Part shown: piece after piece, positions 18,928 to 27,528 of the stretch
Layout: the number at the start of each line of letters is the position of its first letter
Position numbering within the stretch: the first letter of the stretch is position 1
Assembly: GCF_022760805.1 (NCBI RefSeq)
Contig: NZ_JAIVFL010000001.1
Location: 682,001 to 746,000, forward strand
DNA length: 64,000 bases
Origin: Candidatus Mycolicibacterium alkanivorans
GTDB taxonomy: Bacteria > Actinomycetota > Actinomycetes > Mycobacteriales > Mycobacteriaceae
Direction of reading: 5' to 3'
Made by a program: the position numbers and the translations under genes
Notes under the pieces: model-generated
What the model was told of the DNA's origin: nothing
The model's input: the letters and a program-made list of their open reading frames with translations, nothing else
Databases searched by the model: none

Positions 18928-19252
18928 TCATTTGCGCAATAATAAGATTATGTTCGCGTCAAATTATCTCAATCGCAGAAGTACTATTTCTGACGGAACT
19001 ATTTCTGACGGACGTTAGTTAGTTTAGACTAAAACACTTCCCGCCAGCAGCGTGCAGCCTTCGATGCTTGCGCGAACCCGACCTCGGCGATCACCTCGAT
19101 CGCCGCAGAGACAATCTGGGCTTTACGTGTTGTGCGAGTAGACGACTCGGATCGAATGGGTGAGCGGCATGAACCGACCATAGGTCGGTGCCTCAGCGAT
19201 CTGAAGGTGTGATCACCCGAATTCAGACCGGTTCATCAAATTGTTGGCCTAG
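18928..19252 (-). pseudogene. Intergenic stretch with TetR-type HTH remnant
   Basis: A 15-base direct repeat (ACTATTTCTGACGGA at 18983-18997 and 18998-19012) follows the membrane protein gene. On the minus strand 19049-19143 reads RTTRKAQIVSAAIEVIAEVG, the usual first helices of a TetR repressor, with no start and no downstream domain. Nothing else recognisable up to the IS1380 boundary. Confidence 0.4.
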
Positions 19253-20936
19253 CCTCGATTTTTCGCGCAATGCCCCGGGTGGAGTGTGTTGATACGCGAA
19301 AGTGCCTGTCCTGCAAGGAATAATAGGACTTCTTAACGGTTCCATTAGCCTGGCTGGAAGGCACTTCGCAGGTGGAGAGTAGCGCAGCGGTTTCCCGAGT
19401 GAAAGTGTCCGCGGATGGTCATGGCGTCGTGTCTCACGCCGGGGTGGGGATGCTGCGGGAACTGGCGGATCTGTCCGGGCTGTCGGCGGGGGTCACCGCG
19501 GCGTTGGCCGACACCTATCGGGGCCCGTGGATCTACCCGCCGGGGGCGGTGTTCGCCGATCTCGCCGCGGCGGTCGCTGACGGCGCGACCTGCATCGACG
19601 GGGTCGGGCAGTTGTGCGGGGACCGTGAGCACGTGTTCGGTCCGGCCGCCTCGACGACCACGATGTGGCGGCTGGTCGACGAGCGGATCGACGCCGCGCA
19701 CCTGCCGGCGATCCGGGCGGCGCGCTGCGATGCGCGGGCGGCGGCGTGGGCTGCCGGGGCTGCGCCGGCCGCTGGCAGGTGGCTGCACATCGACCTCGAC
19801 GCCACCATCACCATCGACCATTCCGACAACAAGGAGAACGCGGCCGCGACCTGGAAGAAGACCTACGGTCACCACCCGCTGCTGGCGTTCCTGGACCGCC
19901 CCGAGGTCGCCGGCGGCGAAGCGCTGGCCGGGCTGCTGCGAGCGGGCAACGCCGGCAGCAACACCGCCGCCGATCACATCACCGTGTTGGGCTGGGCGCT
20001 GGAATCGCTGCCGGCCGCCTACCGACCCGACCCGCACGATCCCACCGCCCACAAGATCCTGGTGCGGTCGGATTCCGCCGGTGCCACGCACAAGTTCGCC
20101 GCCGAATGCCGCAGGCAAGGGGTGGGGTTCTCGTTCGGGTTCGCCGTCGACGCCCGCGTGCGCGACGCGGTCGACACCCTCAACCTCGCCGAGGCCTGGT
20201 ATCCGGCGATCGACTCCAGCGGCGCGATCCGCGACGGCGCCTGGGTCGCCGAGGCCACCGGCCTGGTCGAGATGAGCAGCTGGCCCGAGGGCACCCGGCT
20301 GATCCTGCGCAGGGAACGCCCCCACCCCGGCGCGCAGCTGCGGTTCACCGACGCCGACGGGATGCGGGTCACCGCCTTCATCACCGACACACCCAACGGC
20401 GTCGTCGACGGGCAACTCGCCGGCCTGGAGCTGCGGCATCGCCAACACGCCCGCGTCGAGGACCGCATCCGCGAGGCCAAAACCACCGGGCTGCGCAACC
20501 TGCCCTGCCACGGCTTCGATGCCAACGCTGCCTGGCTCGAAATCATCCTCACCGCAACCGATCTCGTGGCCTGGACCAAACTCATCGGCTTCGCCGACCA
20601 GCCCGACATCGCCGGCTGCGAGATCGACACCTTCCGCTACCGCGTCCTGCACGTCGCCGCCCGCATCACCCGCGCCGCCCGACGCACCCACCTGCGCATC
20701 GACGCCACATGGCGCTGGGCCCACGCCATCGCCACCGCATGGCAGCGTCTGCGCACCGCCTTCGGTTGACCACCGCACCACACGTCCACCACGACCCGAA
20801 AGACCCACCGGCCCTGGAAAGCCCGCCACACCGAGCGACACCGGCCAAACCGTCACACCCACCCACCGAAACCGCGCCCGAACAGCCCCAGCCGACCCCG
20901 AACCGCACTCCGACCAATTCGCACGCAAAATCGAGG
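19253..20936 (+). mobile_element. IS1380-family insertion sequence, copy 1
   Basis: A 1684-bp element with ends CCTCGATTTTTCGCG and CGCAAAATCGAGG, flanked by CTAG at 19249-19252 and 20937-20940. A nearly identical copy lies at 32763-34446 with its own TTAG duplication. CCTC ends and 4-bp duplications are typical of IS1380. Confidence 0.95.
19372..20769 (+). CDS. IS1380-family transposase
   Basis: A 465-aa DDE transposase with Asp in WLHIDLDATITI, Asp in ILVRSDSAGATH and Glu in ARVEDRIREAKTTGLRN. Length and motif spacing match IS1380. It differs from the second copy at one N-terminal residue (MESS versus MKSS). Start uncertain: the first in-frame start used here is GTG 19372; the frame continues upstream only briefly. 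No frameshift, so probably active. Confidence 0.93.
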   Translation: MESSAAVSRVKVSADGHGVVSHAGVGMLRELADLSGLSAGVTAALADTYRGPWIYPPGAVFADLAAAVADGATCIDGVGQLCGDREHVFGPAASTTTMWRLVDERIDAAHLPAIRAARCDARAAAWAAGAAPAAGRWLHIDLDATITIDHSDNKENAAATWKKTYGHHPLLAFLDRPEVAGGEALAGLLRAGNAGSNTAADHITVLGWALESLPAAYRPDPHDPTAHKILVRSDSAGATHKFAAECRRQGVGFSFGFAVDARVRDAVDTLNLAEAWYPAIDSSGAIRDGAWVAEATGLVEMSSWPEGTRLILRRERPHPGAQLRFTDADGMRVTAFITDTPNGVVDGQLAGLELRHRQHARVEDRIREAKTTGLRNLPCHGFDANAAWLEIILTATDLVAWTKLIGFADQPDIAGCEIDTFRYRVLHVAARITRAARRTHLRIDATWRWAHAIATAWQRLRTAFG

Positions 20937-20981
20937 CTAGAACCGCTCGAGTCCGGTCAAACGGTTGGCGCGTCGAGCGAT

Positions 20982-21094
20982 TCGTAGGAATTGAAGCGGA
21001 TTGTGAGACAAATGCCGGTGCAGCGGCCGTGAGACAACTCAGAGACTCCCAGGTCAATCCCACCGTCAGATGCAGTCGAACCTGAGAATCTACA
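20982..21094 (+). repeat. Tn7-like distal transposon end, end of module 1
   Basis: The repeat family runs GTAGGAANTGAAGC, then GTGAGACAAACCG, CGTGAGAC ~24 bases on, AGGTCA, GATGCAG and ends GTGAGAACCTACA, the reverse complement of the proximal TGTAGGTTCTCAC. This copy ends GAGAATCTACA at 21094. Seven bases (CCTCACA) separate it from the next proximal end. Repeated GTGAGAC motifs are likely TnsB-binding sites. Confidence 0.75.
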
Positions 21095-21101
21095 CCTCAC
21101 A

Positions 21102-21303
21102 TGTAGTGTCTCACAATTGATTTCATTTTCTCACGATGGATTGCAGCTCCAACGCAAGAATCGCAAAAGGCCGTGTCATTTGGGTGTGTCAGCTGCTCGG
21201 CGGTGGGAAATGAAGCGGTTCGTGAGACAAACCGCGGTGCAGCCATCGTGAGACGGTCCAGAAACGCCCAGGTCAGCGATGCAGCCAAACGTGAGAACCT
21301 ACA
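21102..21303 (+). mobile_element. Miniature Tn7-like element 1 (ends only)
   Basis: Between a proximal end (TGTAGTGTCTCACAATTG) and a complete distal repeat (ending GAGAACCTACA at 21303) lie only about 100 bases and no gene. The whole unit is 202 bp. A related 208-bp unit at 26204-26411 shares the interior (ATTTCATTT, TCTCANGAT, AATCGNAAAAGGCC), so this is a recurring non-autonomous form rather than a chance deletion. Confidence 0.65.
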
Positions 21304-21312
21304 AGCGGCGGT

Positions 21313-21366
21313 AGTAGGTTCTCACGAGGCGTGTTCTCCAGATTCCGTGTGTCTCATGAGACATCG
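21313..21366 (+). mobile_element. Proximal transposon end of module 3
   Basis: AGTAGGTTCTCACG, then GTGTTCTCCAG and TGTCTCATGAGACA, in the same order and spacing as at 31520-31573. It is separated from the preceding distal end by AGCGGCGGT and runs straight into a tnsA relic, the same order as at dnaB. Confidence 0.65.
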
Positions 21367-21452
21367 GGCCTATCGCGGTGTGGAGGACGCGGCGCCATGG
21401 CGCACGTTCCGATGGCATCACGGTCAGAAGCATTATTCGGGCACGTATTTTT

Positions 21453-22837
21453 GGCTCTCCTGACGTCGATGTGGATCACCGAGCGTGTGGTATGGGGCAG
21501 CGATGGTGAGTGGGGCGCACGGACGGTGATCTAGGTTCGAAGGCTCTGACCCCAATCGATCCAGGAGCCGTCCGTGCGCGCATCAACCCTACTCAATTCC
21601 CTGTTCGACCTGCCCGGTGTGCGGGTCGGCAAGGCTGCCGTGGTGGACGGTGAGCTGCAGGTGACAGTCAGCCTGCGCCGGCGGCGGCTGTGCTGCCCGC
21701 AGTGTTCGTTTACCACCCGGCACCGCTATGACACCCGTGAGGTGGACTCATCGTGGCGACATCTGGACATGGGTGGGCGGGTATGCCGGATCGTGTTGCG
21801 CCGCAGACGGCTGCGCTGCTGCGAGCATGGTGTGTTGGCCGAAGCGGTGCCGTTCGCGCGTCCTGATTCCCGCCACACCCTCGACTTCGAGGATCTGGTG
21901 GCGTGGCTGGTCACCAAGACCGACAAGACCACCGTGAGCACCTTCGCCCGCATCGCCTGGCGCACCGTGGGCGCGATCTGCGAGCGGGTCGCCGCCGACG
22001 TGTTAGACCCCGACCGGCTGCGCGGGCTGGTCGACATCGGCGTCGATGAGATCTCCTGGCGCACACACCACCGGTATTTGACGCTGGTCTCCGACCACGA
22101 CAGCGGCACCATCGTGTGGGGCAAACCCGGTAAGGACACCGACACCTTGGGCGCGTTCTTCGACGAGCTGCCCGACGGCGGCGCATCCATCGAGGCGGTG
22201 TCGATGGACATGGGACCGGCCTACGCCAAAGCCGTGCGCGAGCGGGCACCAGCGGCGGTCATCTGCTTTGATCCCTTCCACGTTGTCAAAGTCGTCACCG
22301 ATGCGCTTGAGGCGGTGCGCCGCCAGGTCTGGCAGGCCGCCCGTGCGCTGCCCGACCAGCAGATCGCCAAAACCTTCAAGGGGGCGCGCTGGGCGCTGCT
22401 GAAAAACCCCGCCGACCTCACCGACATGCAGGCCCAAACCCTACGGGAAATGAAACGCAGCGGTGGAATGCTTTGGCGCGCCTACCAACTCAAAGAAGCG
22501 CTGCGCGAAGTCTTCGCCGGCGACCTGGATGCCGGCACTGTCGGCGAGCTCCTCGACCGCTGGTGCGCACGCGCCCAGCGCAGCCGCATCCCCGAGTTCA
22601 TCAAAGCCGCACGTACCATCCGCAAACACCGCGCCGGCATCGACGCCGCTATCGATCGCGGACTGTCCAACGGCCGCCATGAAGGGCTCAACACCAAGGT
22701 TCGACTTCTCATCCGACGCGCCTACGGCTTCCACAGCGCCTAGGCCGCGCTAGCGCTCATCCTCCTGGCGTGCGGACCCGTCACCCTCGAACTCCCATAC
22801 CACACCCAGGGTCATCCACATTCACGTCAATAGAGCC
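21453..22837 (+). mobile_element. ISL3-family insertion sequence in tnsA relic
   Basis: Inverted repeats GGCTCTCCTGACGTCGATG and GGCTCTATTGACGTGAATG (22 bp in all, including TGG) bound a 1385-bp element. The 8-bp duplication GTATTTTT lies at 21445-21452 and 22838-22845, the size ISL3 elements make. Confidence 0.93.
21574..22743 (+). CDS. ISL3-family transposase, C-terminal nonsense mutation
   Basis: The 389-aa frame has the N-terminal zinc finger (RRLCCPQCSF, LRCCEHG), a helix-turn-helix, and the DDE core (VDIGVDEISWRTHH, VSMDMGPAYAKAV, ICFDPFHVVK). It ends at TAG 22741-22743 after YGFHSA; the same frame continues AALALILLACGPV, the normal ISL3 C-terminus, so a GAG probably became TAG. The missing ~25 residues may or may not be needed. 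Confidence 0.88.
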   Translation: MRASTLLNSLFDLPGVRVGKAAVVDGELQVTVSLRRRRLCCPQCSFTTRHRYDTREVDSSWRHLDMGGRVCRIVLRRRRLRCCEHGVLAEAVPFARPDSRHTLDFEDLVAWLVTKTDKTTVSTFARIAWRTVGAICERVAADVLDPDRLRGLVDIGVDEISWRTHHRYLTLVSDHDSGTIVWGKPGKDTDTLGAFFDELPDGGASIEAVSMDMGPAYAKAVRERAPAAVICFDPFHVVKVVTDALEAVRRQVWQAARALPDQQIAKTFKGARWALLKNPADLTDMQAQTLREMKRSGGMLWRAYQLKEALREVFAGDLDAGTVGELLDRWCARAQRSRIPEFIKAARTIRKHRAGIDAAIDRGLSNGRHEGLNTKVRLLIRRAYGFHSA

Positions 22838-23096
22838 GTATTTTTCAGCCACTCGGAGCGACCATGTGATCTACGAGTCCCGTTTGGAGTTAGCGCGACT
22901 GCTCCTCGCTGACTTCGATACCTCGGTGGACGGGATCGTGGCGCAACCGTTCCTCTTCGTCGCGAATGTCGACGGCAAGCAGAGCAAGCACATACCGGAT
23001 TATCTGCTGATCGCCAAGGTTGGACCGGTCGTGGTGGACGTGAAACCCTTGCGGCACTTGACCAAACCGGCCGTCGCCCGAACATTCGCTTGGACG

Positions 23097-23420
23097 GGCG
23101 ACCATCACTTCCACTGCAGTCTCGACCCATTGGTCATCGACGCGGCCCGTCGGTGACCCCGAAGGCGCGGATTCCACTAAGCCGGCTTCGCCGCTTTGCC
23201 GAAAATCGTTGACCCAGCGCCGCAGCGTGCGCAGCCCGACACCCAGTTCCTCGGCTTTGGCCTCGTAGCGGCGCATCAACGCAACCCGCGGATCGAACTG
23301 GACGCGAGGCTCCACCGCGCCCGCGATGCGGCTAACGTGCAGGCCTGCGTTCGGGGACGGGGCGCGCTCTACCTCGGTAGTTCCGAAGACACCGGGGACG
23401 AGCGCTGATCGCGCTGGACT
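23097..23420 (-). pseudogene. tnsB: Inverted tnsB fragment
   Basis: On the minus strand the frame reads RYEAKAEELGVGLRTLRRWV and then NDFRQSGEAGLVESAPSG and DDQWVETAVEVMVA, matching the N-terminal helix-turn-helix region of TnsB (RYASKGRELGAGVRSIERWV ... DPRWTETAIEVMV). It abuts the truncated tnsA 2 tail to tail, so an inversion or inverted deletion joined them. No catalytic core remains. Confidence 0.75.
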
Positions 23421-23538
23421 GGGCGACGGCGAGGTGCCGAGACGAACCTCGGCGCCGTAGCGGAGCCGCGGATGCGCTCCGAACGATCGAGAGGCGGCCG
23501 CGCCGACGGGCCTGCGCATCGGGCGGCGCAGGCCTTGA

Positions 23539-23587
23539 CTAGTACAAGTGTATTAACTTACCGTCTGCGCTAATACAAGCGTCTTAG
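23539..23587. promoter_or_regulatory. Paired palindromic operators before alcohol dehydrogenase gene
   Basis: Two 18-bp imperfect palindromes, 23539-23556 (core TACAAGTGTATTA) and 23570-23587 (CTAATACAAGCGTCTTAG), share TACAAGNGTNTTA and lie 31 bases apart, just upstream of the dehydrogenase start. Each pairs in six of nine positions. The TetR gene at the end of this two-gene operon is the obvious candidate regulator. Confidence 0.5.
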
Positions 23588-23615
23588 TCCTGCACATCCA
23601 ACCGGAGGAAGCTAG

Positions 23616-24632
23616 ATGCAGACATTGATCGTGACCGCGCCGGGTCAGTTGGCCTGGTCAGACACGCCTGTCCCGCGCTTGCAGGACGCGCATGCCGCGC
23701 TGGTGCGTCCCGTCGTGGTCGCCACGTGCGACTTCGACCACCTGATCGTCAGCGGACGGGCGCCCGTCGCGTACCCCGTGCAGATTGGCCACGAGATGGT
23801 CGCCGAGGTCGTCGACGTCGGCGAGAAGGTCCAAAACGTCCAGCCCGGTGATCGCGTCGTCGTCCCCTTCCAGGTGAATTGCGGAAGCTGCGCGCAGTGC
23901 ACCGCCACGCGCACGAGCTGCTGCACCGCGGTGCCGTGGTTGTCCTGCTACGGCCTCGGTGCGGGTGCTGGAGACTGGGGCGGCGCGGTGAGTGATGCCG
24001 TGCACGTGCCCTACGCCGACGCGATGCTGCTCGCGCTCCCGGAGAAGCTCGCGCCCGAGGTCGCCGCAGCCGCGGGCTGCAACCTCACCGACGCCTACCG
24101 CTGCGTCGTGCCCCAGTTGCGCGACGCGCCTGGCTCCCCCGTGCTGATCGTCGCCAACGGCTTCCAGAACATCGGGCTCATGTGCGTCGCCTTCGCCCGC
24201 ACGCTCGGCGACGCATCCGTCTGCGTCTTCGGGCTCGCCCCGGAGCTCGAGCGACGCGCCCGCGCCATGGGCGCCACGATCCTCGACAGCGCCGCCGACA
24301 TCGAGCGCCACGCCTACCCCATCGTCGTCGAGGCCAGCCTCGACGACGACCTGCTGGCGACCGCGCTCAGCGCCACAGCGCCGGGCGGGACATGCACGAT
24401 CAGCGCGATGTACACCAAGCCCCAGACTCCCGTGCCAATGCTCGACCTCTTTGCCGCGTGTGCCACGATCCACACGGGTCAACCGCACGTTCGCGGGTTG
24501 CTGCCCGACGTGCTGGCCCTAGTCGCCTTGCCGACGTTCCCCAGCGGCGAGCTGGTCGACGCCGTGCACCCATGGAACGAGGCGATTACCGCGTTCACGT
24601 CCCCCGGCAAGCACATCATCACCCGCCCATGA
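23616..24632 (+). CDS. Zinc-dependent alcohol dehydrogenase family protein
   Basis: A 338-aa medium-chain dehydrogenase. Catalytic zinc ligands are Cys38 (ATCDFDH) and His/Glu in QIGHEMVAEV; the structural-zinc cysteines are in NCGSCAQCTATRTSCC, one more than the usual four. The nucleotide-binding loop reads VANGFQNIGL instead of GxGxxG, so cofactor preference is unclear. GGAGGAAG precedes ATG 23616. Its stop overlaps the TetR gene start in ATGA, making an autoregulated operon. Substrate unknown; aldehyde or alcohol detoxification is likely. Confidence 0.88.
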   Translation: MQTLIVTAPGQLAWSDTPVPRLQDAHAALVRPVVVATCDFDHLIVSGRAPVAYPVQIGHEMVAEVVDVGEKVQNVQPGDRVVVPFQVNCGSCAQCTATRTSCCTAVPWLSCYGLGAGAGDWGGAVSDAVHVPYADAMLLALPEKLAPEVAAAAGCNLTDAYRCVVPQLRDAPGSPVLIVANGFQNIGLMCVAFARTLGDASVCVFGLAPELERRARAMGATILDSAADIERHAYPIVVEASLDDDLLATALSATAPGGTCTISAMYTKPQTPVPMLDLFAACATIHTGQPHVRGLLPDVLALVALPTFPSGELVDAVHPWNEAITAFTSPGKHIITRP

Positions 24633-25186
24633 CCACGACGCGCCAGCAGATGATCGACACCGGTGTGCGCCTCTTCCAGCGCGGCGGCTACTACGCCACC
24701 ACATGGCGAGGATTGGTCGAGGAGGCCGGCGCTCCCTGGGGATCGATCAACCACCACTTCCCCGGCGGCAAACAGGAGCTCGCCATCGAGGCGATCCGCG
24801 TCGGCGCAGCCGCCGTCGACGCACTGATCGAGCATTGCTTCAGCGCAAACCAAGACCCGGCTGACGCGGTCGCCAACTGGTTCGCTCTCAGCGCGGATCT
24901 GATGGTCGCCACCGACTACACGACGGGCTGCCCCGTCGCGACCGTCGCCCTGGAGATGGTCGCCACACCCGGCCCCGTCCGCGATGAGACCACGCACGCC
25001 TTCGACCGCTGGCAGGCGACACTCGCGCGACAGTTCGCCACGGCAGATCGCGCAGACGCCGACGCACTCGCCACCGCTGTCCTCGCCCTACTCGAAGGCG
25101 CCCTGCTCCTCGCTCGCGCCCGTCAGGACCGCGAACCCTTGACTATCGCCGGCACCCAAGCTCGCAGACTCATCGACACCCACTGA
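24629..25186 (+). CDS. TetR/AcrR-family regulator
   Basis: A 185-aa repressor. The N-terminal helix-turn-helix is MIDTGVRLFQRGGYYATTW and SINHHFPGGKQELAIEAIR, typical of the YxFR/TetR_C_LmrA group, and the C-terminal half is helical and ligand-binding, with TGCPVATVALE a common motif there. ATG 24629 overlaps the dehydrogenase stop by four bases. It presumably binds the two palindromes at 23539-23587 and releases them on binding the enzyme's substrate. Confidence 0.9.
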   Translation: MTTTRQQMIDTGVRLFQRGGYYATTWRGLVEEAGAPWGSINHHFPGGKQELAIEAIRVGAAAVDALIEHCFSANQDPADAVANWFALSADLMVATDYTTGCPVATVALEMVATPGPVRDETTHAFDRWQATLARQFATADRADADALATAVLALLEGALLLARARQDREPLTIAGTQARRLIDTH

Positions 25187-25283
25187 CCGCGGCACCCTCC
25201 GCCACGCGCATGAACCCCCGGGGGGCGCGCGACGTCGGGGAGGTACGAGCGGTCCGTCGCGTAGGTCGCAACGTCACCACGAT

Positions 25284-25997
25284 ATGGCATGGGGGGAATC
25301 TACAGGCGCCGCCCACTTCGCACTGCCCTTCGGAGACGACGAGCGTGTCGTCGGCTTCGGTGTGATGGGTCTGCCCTTCGCCAGCGGCCACTACCTCGCC
25401 TACCGCGACTTTCCCGCCACGTCGTTCTCGCCGGGCTACCGCTCGGTGTGGCATCGACATCCCGACGGGGTGTGGACGTTCTACGCGACCACGCCGGGAC
25501 CGCTCAGCTGCGCCCGCTACTTCAGCTCCGCAACCCCGGCCGAGCCCGTCCAATGCGACATCGAGGCGAGCTGGCCCCGCGCATGGTCACTCGCCGTTTC
25601 CATTGCAGGCGTCCTGGGGCAGTGGCGCACGATTCCCTTCGTGATCTGGGACCTGACGTATCCGCCTGCGCGGTTGGCGGTGTGGACGCTGTTCTGGCTG
25701 GGCTGGGCGATCGTGCTCGCCGCGACGTTCATGATCCGGGTGGTGCGCCACCCGCTGATGCTGGGATTCCTCATCGCGTTCTGGTCTGCGCCCACAATGA
25801 CGGTCGGGCACTTGCTGTTCGCGTCGGCCACGACCGGCTACATCCTCATCGCGCTGCAACTCGAGGAGCGCGACCTGCTCGCCACGTTGGGCGCCCGCTA
25901 TGCCGCATACCGGCAGATGGTGCCGATGCTCATGCCGCTGCCCCGGATACGTCGTCCTGCCTCGACACGGCTGACCGCCCCAGACCGGCTGCCCTAA
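25284..25997 (+). pseudogene. Chimeric ORF with broken MddA-like methyltransferase
   Basis: The 237-aa frame joins two unrelated parts. Residues 1-105 (DDERVVGFGVMGLP, FSPGYRSVWHRHPDG, ARYFSSATPAEPVQCD) resemble an uncharacterised soluble protein. From residue ~110 (TIPFVIWDL, RLAVWTLFWLGWAIV) it matches membrane methyltransferases of the methanethiol S-methyltransferase/NnrU type, but FMIRVVRHPLMLGFLIAFW lacks about 35-40 residues normally lying between FMI and VVRHP. It probably arose by two deletions and is unlikely to work. Frame is open, so expression is possible. Confidence 0.55.
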
Positions 25998-26087
25998 CCC
26001 TCCTCAGCCATTGCATCGTTTCATATGTGCCTACGCACCCATGGCACTGCGCGGCCAGGGCGGGCTCTGGCGCGCCGCACGCCGAGT

Positions 26088-26198
26088 CGTAGGAATTGCA
26101 AGCCGTTGTGAGACAAACCAGTGCGCAGTTGCCGTGAGACAAACGTGAAGTGAGTAGGTCAGAAAGGCTTGAAATGCGTTCAGCGGAGAGAACTTACA
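26088..26198 (+). repeat. Tn7-like distal transposon end, end of module 3
   Basis: Same repeat family as 20982-21094: GTAGGAATTGCAAGC, GTGAGACAAACCAG, CCGTGAGACAAACG, AGGTCAG and terminal GAGAACTTACA. CGGCA (26199-26203) separates it from the next proximal end, similar to the CGGTT duplication beside dnaB. Confidence 0.7.
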
Positions 26199-26203
26199 CG
26201 GCA

Positions 26204-26411
26204 TGAAGTCTCACAACCAATTTCATTTCTCATGATCGAATGCATCGGAGGCAAGACAATCGTAAAAGGCCAGGTCGTCTCGGCCTGTCGGCGGCGCACC
26301 TGTAGGGAATGAAGCGTTTCGTGAGACAAACCGCGGTGCAGCCTGCGTGAGACGGATCGAGGAGTCGCAGGTCAGAGGCCGGCCATATGCAGCGAAACGT
26401 GAGAACCTACA
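26204..26411 (+). mobile_element. Miniature Tn7-like element 2 (ends only)
   Basis: A 208-bp unit from TGAAGTCTCACAACC to GTGAGAACCTACA with no gene. Its distal half is a full copy of the repeat (GAATGAAGCG, GTGAGACAAACCGCGG, CGTGAGAC, AGGTCAGAG). Interior sequence parallels miniature element 1 at 21102-21303. The proximal terminus TGAAG differs from TGTAG by one base. Confidence 0.65.
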
Positions 26412-26653
26412 AGCAGCAGCTGTCGGCGTGTAGATTCTCAAGTTTGACTGCAGTGTCTAAAGTTTGGCTGCGGCCTGGGACGCAGCCTTGAGAGCAGACC
26501 GGGGCGGTATCAACCCCGCTGCGGACGACGGCATGAATGACCTGTTTCTGACTTTGCGATAGAGGTGTATCCCTATTTGCCCGCAGATCGTCCTTAATGC
26601 CAGGAGCATCGGCCGCAAAGGGGCGCGCTCACGGAACCAGGAGGTCAGATCGT
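26412..26653 (+). mobile_element. Spacer and proximal transposon end of module 5
   Basis: After a 17-base spacer ending TGTCGGCG comes TGTAGATTCTCAAG (26429), a proximal end. The spacer copies the dnaB context TGT-CGGNN-TGTAG, which suggests this module once sat directly behind a dnaB attachment site. The rest up to 26653 shows no gene; it probably holds the promoter of the SHOCT-domain gene. Confidence 0.55.
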
Positions 26654-26920
26654 ATGTGGTGGTGTAACGGCTCCTGGGGCCACGCCTGGTGGCCGGTGAT
26701 CATGCTCATGGGCGTGTTCACGGTCATCTGGTTGGCGATGATGGCCCGCACCATGAGCCACGCCATGCCCCGCTCCCACACCGGCGAATCAGAACGCCAC
26801 GGGCCGGATATGCATCAGCGCATCCTCGCCCACCGCCTGGGGAGCGGAGACATCGATATCGACGAGTACGAGCGGCTCCGCGACGCGCTCCAACGGCGCG
26901 CCGACGCGGCCCGGACTTAG
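26654..26920 (+). CDS. Small SHOCT-domain membrane protein
   Basis: An 88-aa protein with one membrane segment (WWPVIMLMGVFTVIWLAMMA, residues ~12-31) and a C-terminal SHOCT-like helix pair (ILAHRLGSGDIDIDEYERLRDAL). Tryptophan- and methionine-rich N-terminus. AGGAGG-like purines lie ahead of ATG 26654. SHOCT proteins are common in mycobacterial accessory DNA and their role is unknown; the motif is thought to mediate oligomerisation. Confidence 0.8.
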   Translation: MWWCNGSWGHAWWPVIMLMGVFTVIWLAMMARTMSHAMPRSHTGESERHGPDMHQRILAHRLGSGDIDIDEYERLRDALQRRADAART

Positions 26921-26931
26921 TGAGGTCTGCC

Positions 26932-27527
26932 ATGTCGAACTTAGCCAACGCACAGGCCGCGTGGATCACCGTGCCGTCTCCCAACGAGTTGCCCGCCGAG
27001 GTCGCCAGCGAGATCGGTGAGGTCTCCGAGCGGATCGGGTTCGTACCGAACGTCGCGCGCCTGCTCGCGGTGACGCCTCGGCGCTTCGTGGGCTGGTGGA
27101 GGTACTTCGATGAGCTGATGCGCGGGCCCTTGGGCCTCTCCAAGACCCAGCGGGCGATGATTGCGTGGTCATCTCAGCCGAAGCCCGCTGCCCCTACTGC
27201 GAGGCTGCGCACGCGGCCGCGCTGCGGCTGCGCACCAAGGATCCTGTGCTGGTCGACCGTCTCGCCGTCAACTACCGCCACGTCGAGCTTTCGCACCAAG
27301 ACAAGGTGATGCTCGATTTCGCGGTCAAGCTGACCCACACGCCCGAGGCATGCGATGGACGCGACGTTGCCCGGCTACGGGAGGCCGGGTTCACCGACGT
27401 AGACATCCTGCACATCGTGGAAGTCACGGCGGTCTTCAACTACAACGTGCGTCCTGCCACGGCCACCGGGTTGTTCCCCAACCCCGAGTACCACCAGCTC
27501 GGCCGAGCCGCAGTGAAGGAGAACTGA
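26932..27527 (+). pseudogene. AhpD-like peroxidase-related protein, frameshifted
   Basis: Reads ERIGFVPNVARLLAVTPRRF, GWWRYFDELMRGPLGLSKTQRAMIA in one frame and VISAEARCPYCEAAHAAALR onward in another; the break is near 27164, where GCGTGGTC probably lost a G from GCGGTGGTC. Joined, it is a typical peroxidase-related carboxymuconolactone decarboxylase-fold protein of about 198 aa with the redox pair CPYC and a downstream His. These act as thiol-dependent peroxidases. Decay or sequencing error. Confidence 0.75.
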
Positions 27528-27528
27528 C

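Larger units (their letters stand above)
21356..23096 (+). pseudogene. tnsA: Second tnsA, split by ISL3 and 3' truncated
   Basis: Pieces 21356-21452 and 22846-23096. With the ISL3 element and one 8-bp duplication removed it reads PWRTFRWHHGQKHYSGTYFS and then SDHVIYESRLELARLL, colinear with tnsA at 2744. Active-site Glu (YESRLE), Asp (HIPDYLL) and Lys (VVVDVK) are all present. It stops matching at TFAWT (23096), where sequence switches to an inverted tnsB fragment, so roughly 100 C-terminal residues are missing. It is clearly diverged from tnsA 1 and belongs to a separate transposon of the same family. Confidence 0.85.
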
